This document shows positions 5,257-6,015 of a stretch of DNA of 6,015 nucleotides, piece after piece. Below the pieces are notes generated by a model. The model was not told the DNA's origin and did no database searches. It was given only the letters and a program-made list of their open reading frames with translations. The position numbers and the translations under genes were made by a program. Location: NCBI GenBank assembly GCA_031425095.1, contig JANPIS010000079.1, positions 1 through 6,015 of the forward strand, given 5' to 3'. Position 1 is the first letter of the stretch. Every line of letters begins with the position of its first letter. The stretch comes from JANNXQ01 sp031425095 (GTDB taxonomy: Bacteria; Verrucomicrobiota; Verrucomicrobiia; Chthoniobacterales; Chthoniobacteraceae).

Positions 5257-6015
5257 ATGGCAGCTAAACAACTCCAATTCGACGAAGCCGCACGCCACGC
5301 TCTCCTGCGCGGTGTCGAGAAACTCGCGCGAGCAGTCAAGGCGACCCTCGGACCGAGCGGCCGCAACGTCATCCTCGATAAGAAATTCGGGAGCCCGACG
5401 ATCACCAAGGACGGCGTCACCGTCGCCAAGGAAATCGAACTCGAAGATCCCTACGAGAACATGGGCGCTCAGCTCGTTCGTGAAGTGGCTTCCAAGACCA
5501 GCGACATCGCTGGTGACGGAACCACGACCGCGACCGTCCTCGCTGAGTCCATCTACAAGGAAGGTCTCCGCAACGTGACCGCCGGCGCCAACCCGACCTC
5601 GCTTCAGCGCGGTATCGGCAAGGCTGTCGAAGCGATCGTCGCCGAGCTTCAGAAGATCTCCAAGAAGGTCAAGGACCGCACCGAAATCGCGCAGGTCGCG
5701 ACCGTCTCCGCCAACTGGGACACCGCGATCGGCAACATCATTGCGGACGCGATGGACAAGGTCGGCAAGGACGGCACCATCACCGTGGAAGAAGCCAAGT
5801 CGATCGAAACCACCCTCGACGTTGTCGAAGGCATGCAGTTCGACAAGGGCTACATCTCGCCTTACTTCGTGACTAACGCGGAGTCCATGGAAGCGATCCT
5901 CGAGAACGCTTACATCCTCATCCACGAGAAGAAGATCACGAGCCTCAAGGACCTGCTCCCCGTGCTCGAGAAGGTCGCCAAGACCGGCAAGCCTCTCCTC
6001 ATCATCGCGGAAGAC
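5257..6015 (+). CDS. groEL: chaperonin GroEL (Hsp60), N-terminal 253 residues (runs off window)
   Basis: The first 253 codons of the 60-kDa chaperonin (normally about 540-550 residues); the right edge cuts it. Two seven-membered GroEL rings enclose unfolded proteins and fold them with ATP and GroES. The visible part holds the first equatorial segment, the first intermediate segment and the start of the apical domain. Numbering coincides with E. coli GroEL: the nucleotide site has LGP at 31-33, Asp52, and GDGTTT at 86-91 with Asp87; apical substrate- and GroES-binding residues Tyr199, Tyr203, Phe204, Leu234 and Leu237 are all in place. Position 154 is Trp, in an SANWD stretch where many GroELs have a small or polar residue. 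The start is the ATG at 5257 (MAAKQLQF); no Shine-Dalgarno sequence precedes it and the 24 bases before it contain no G. It is very probably co-transcribed with groES. Confidence 0.98.
   Translation, partial: MAAKQLQFDEAARHALLRGVEKLARAVKATLGPSGRNVILDKKFGSPTITKDGVTVAKEIELEDPYENMGAQLVREVASKTSDIAGDGTTTATVLAESIYKEGLRNVTAGANPTSLQRGIGKAVEAIVAELQKISKKVKDRTEIAQVATVSANWDTAIGNIIADAMDKVGKDGTITVEEAKSIETTLDVVEGMQFDKGYISPYFVTNAESMEAILENAYILIHEKKITSLKDLLPVLEKVAKTGKPLLIIAED

Noticed and set aside
1..6015. CRISPR arrays, insertion sequences, phage genes, toxin-antitoxin or defence genes
   Set aside because: No spaced direct-repeat array, transposase motif or other such protein was seen on either strand.

Overview
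The window looks like part of a GC-rich bacterial chromosome, most likely from the phylum Verrucomicrobiota. That placement is inference. It rests on the tight dnaK-groES-groEL order, on the absence of Shine-Dalgarno sequences in front of highly expressed genes, and on the general character of the GroEL and ferredoxin-like proteins. No rRNA, tRNA, mobile element, CRISPR array or phage gene is visible, and all convincing genes lie on the + strand.

Left part (2-2577): the C-terminal part of a protein with a four-cysteine iron-sulfur motif overlaps by 4 bases a secreted SGNH-fold esterase resembling rhamnogalacturonan acetylesterases. After 54 bases comes a secreted alkaline-phosphatase-superfamily phosphodiesterase of the nucleotide pyrophosphatase (NPP) type with every expected catalytic and metal-binding residue present. 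The two hydrolases have N-terminal export signals and would act outside the cytoplasm. The overlap and short gap suggest co-transcription, but their substrates and any shared pathway are not determined by the sequence.

Middle (2578-2803): a 226-base intergenic region with a small inverted repeat fused to a perfect 9-base tandem duplication, and a G-free leader in front of dnaK. No convincing sigma-70, heat-shock sigma-32 or CIRCE element was found.

Right part (2804-6015): a heat-shock chaperone cluster of complete dnaK, complete groES and the first 253 codons of groEL. DnaK (Hsp70) and GroEL/GroES (Hsp60/Hsp10) together fold and rescue cytoplasmic proteins. The usual DnaK partners grpE and dnaJ, and the repressor gene hrcA, are not in the window. 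The dnaK-groES gap carries an inverted repeat that overlaps a possible promoter; the groES-groEL gap carries a strong GC-rich hairpin followed by three T. All three chaperone starts have A/C-rich, G-poor leaders without a Shine-Dalgarno sequence.

The genes themselves are ordinary members of known families. The less ordinary signals are in the non-coding gaps and translation leaders of the chaperone cluster. I see no evidence for a wholly new multi-gene system here.
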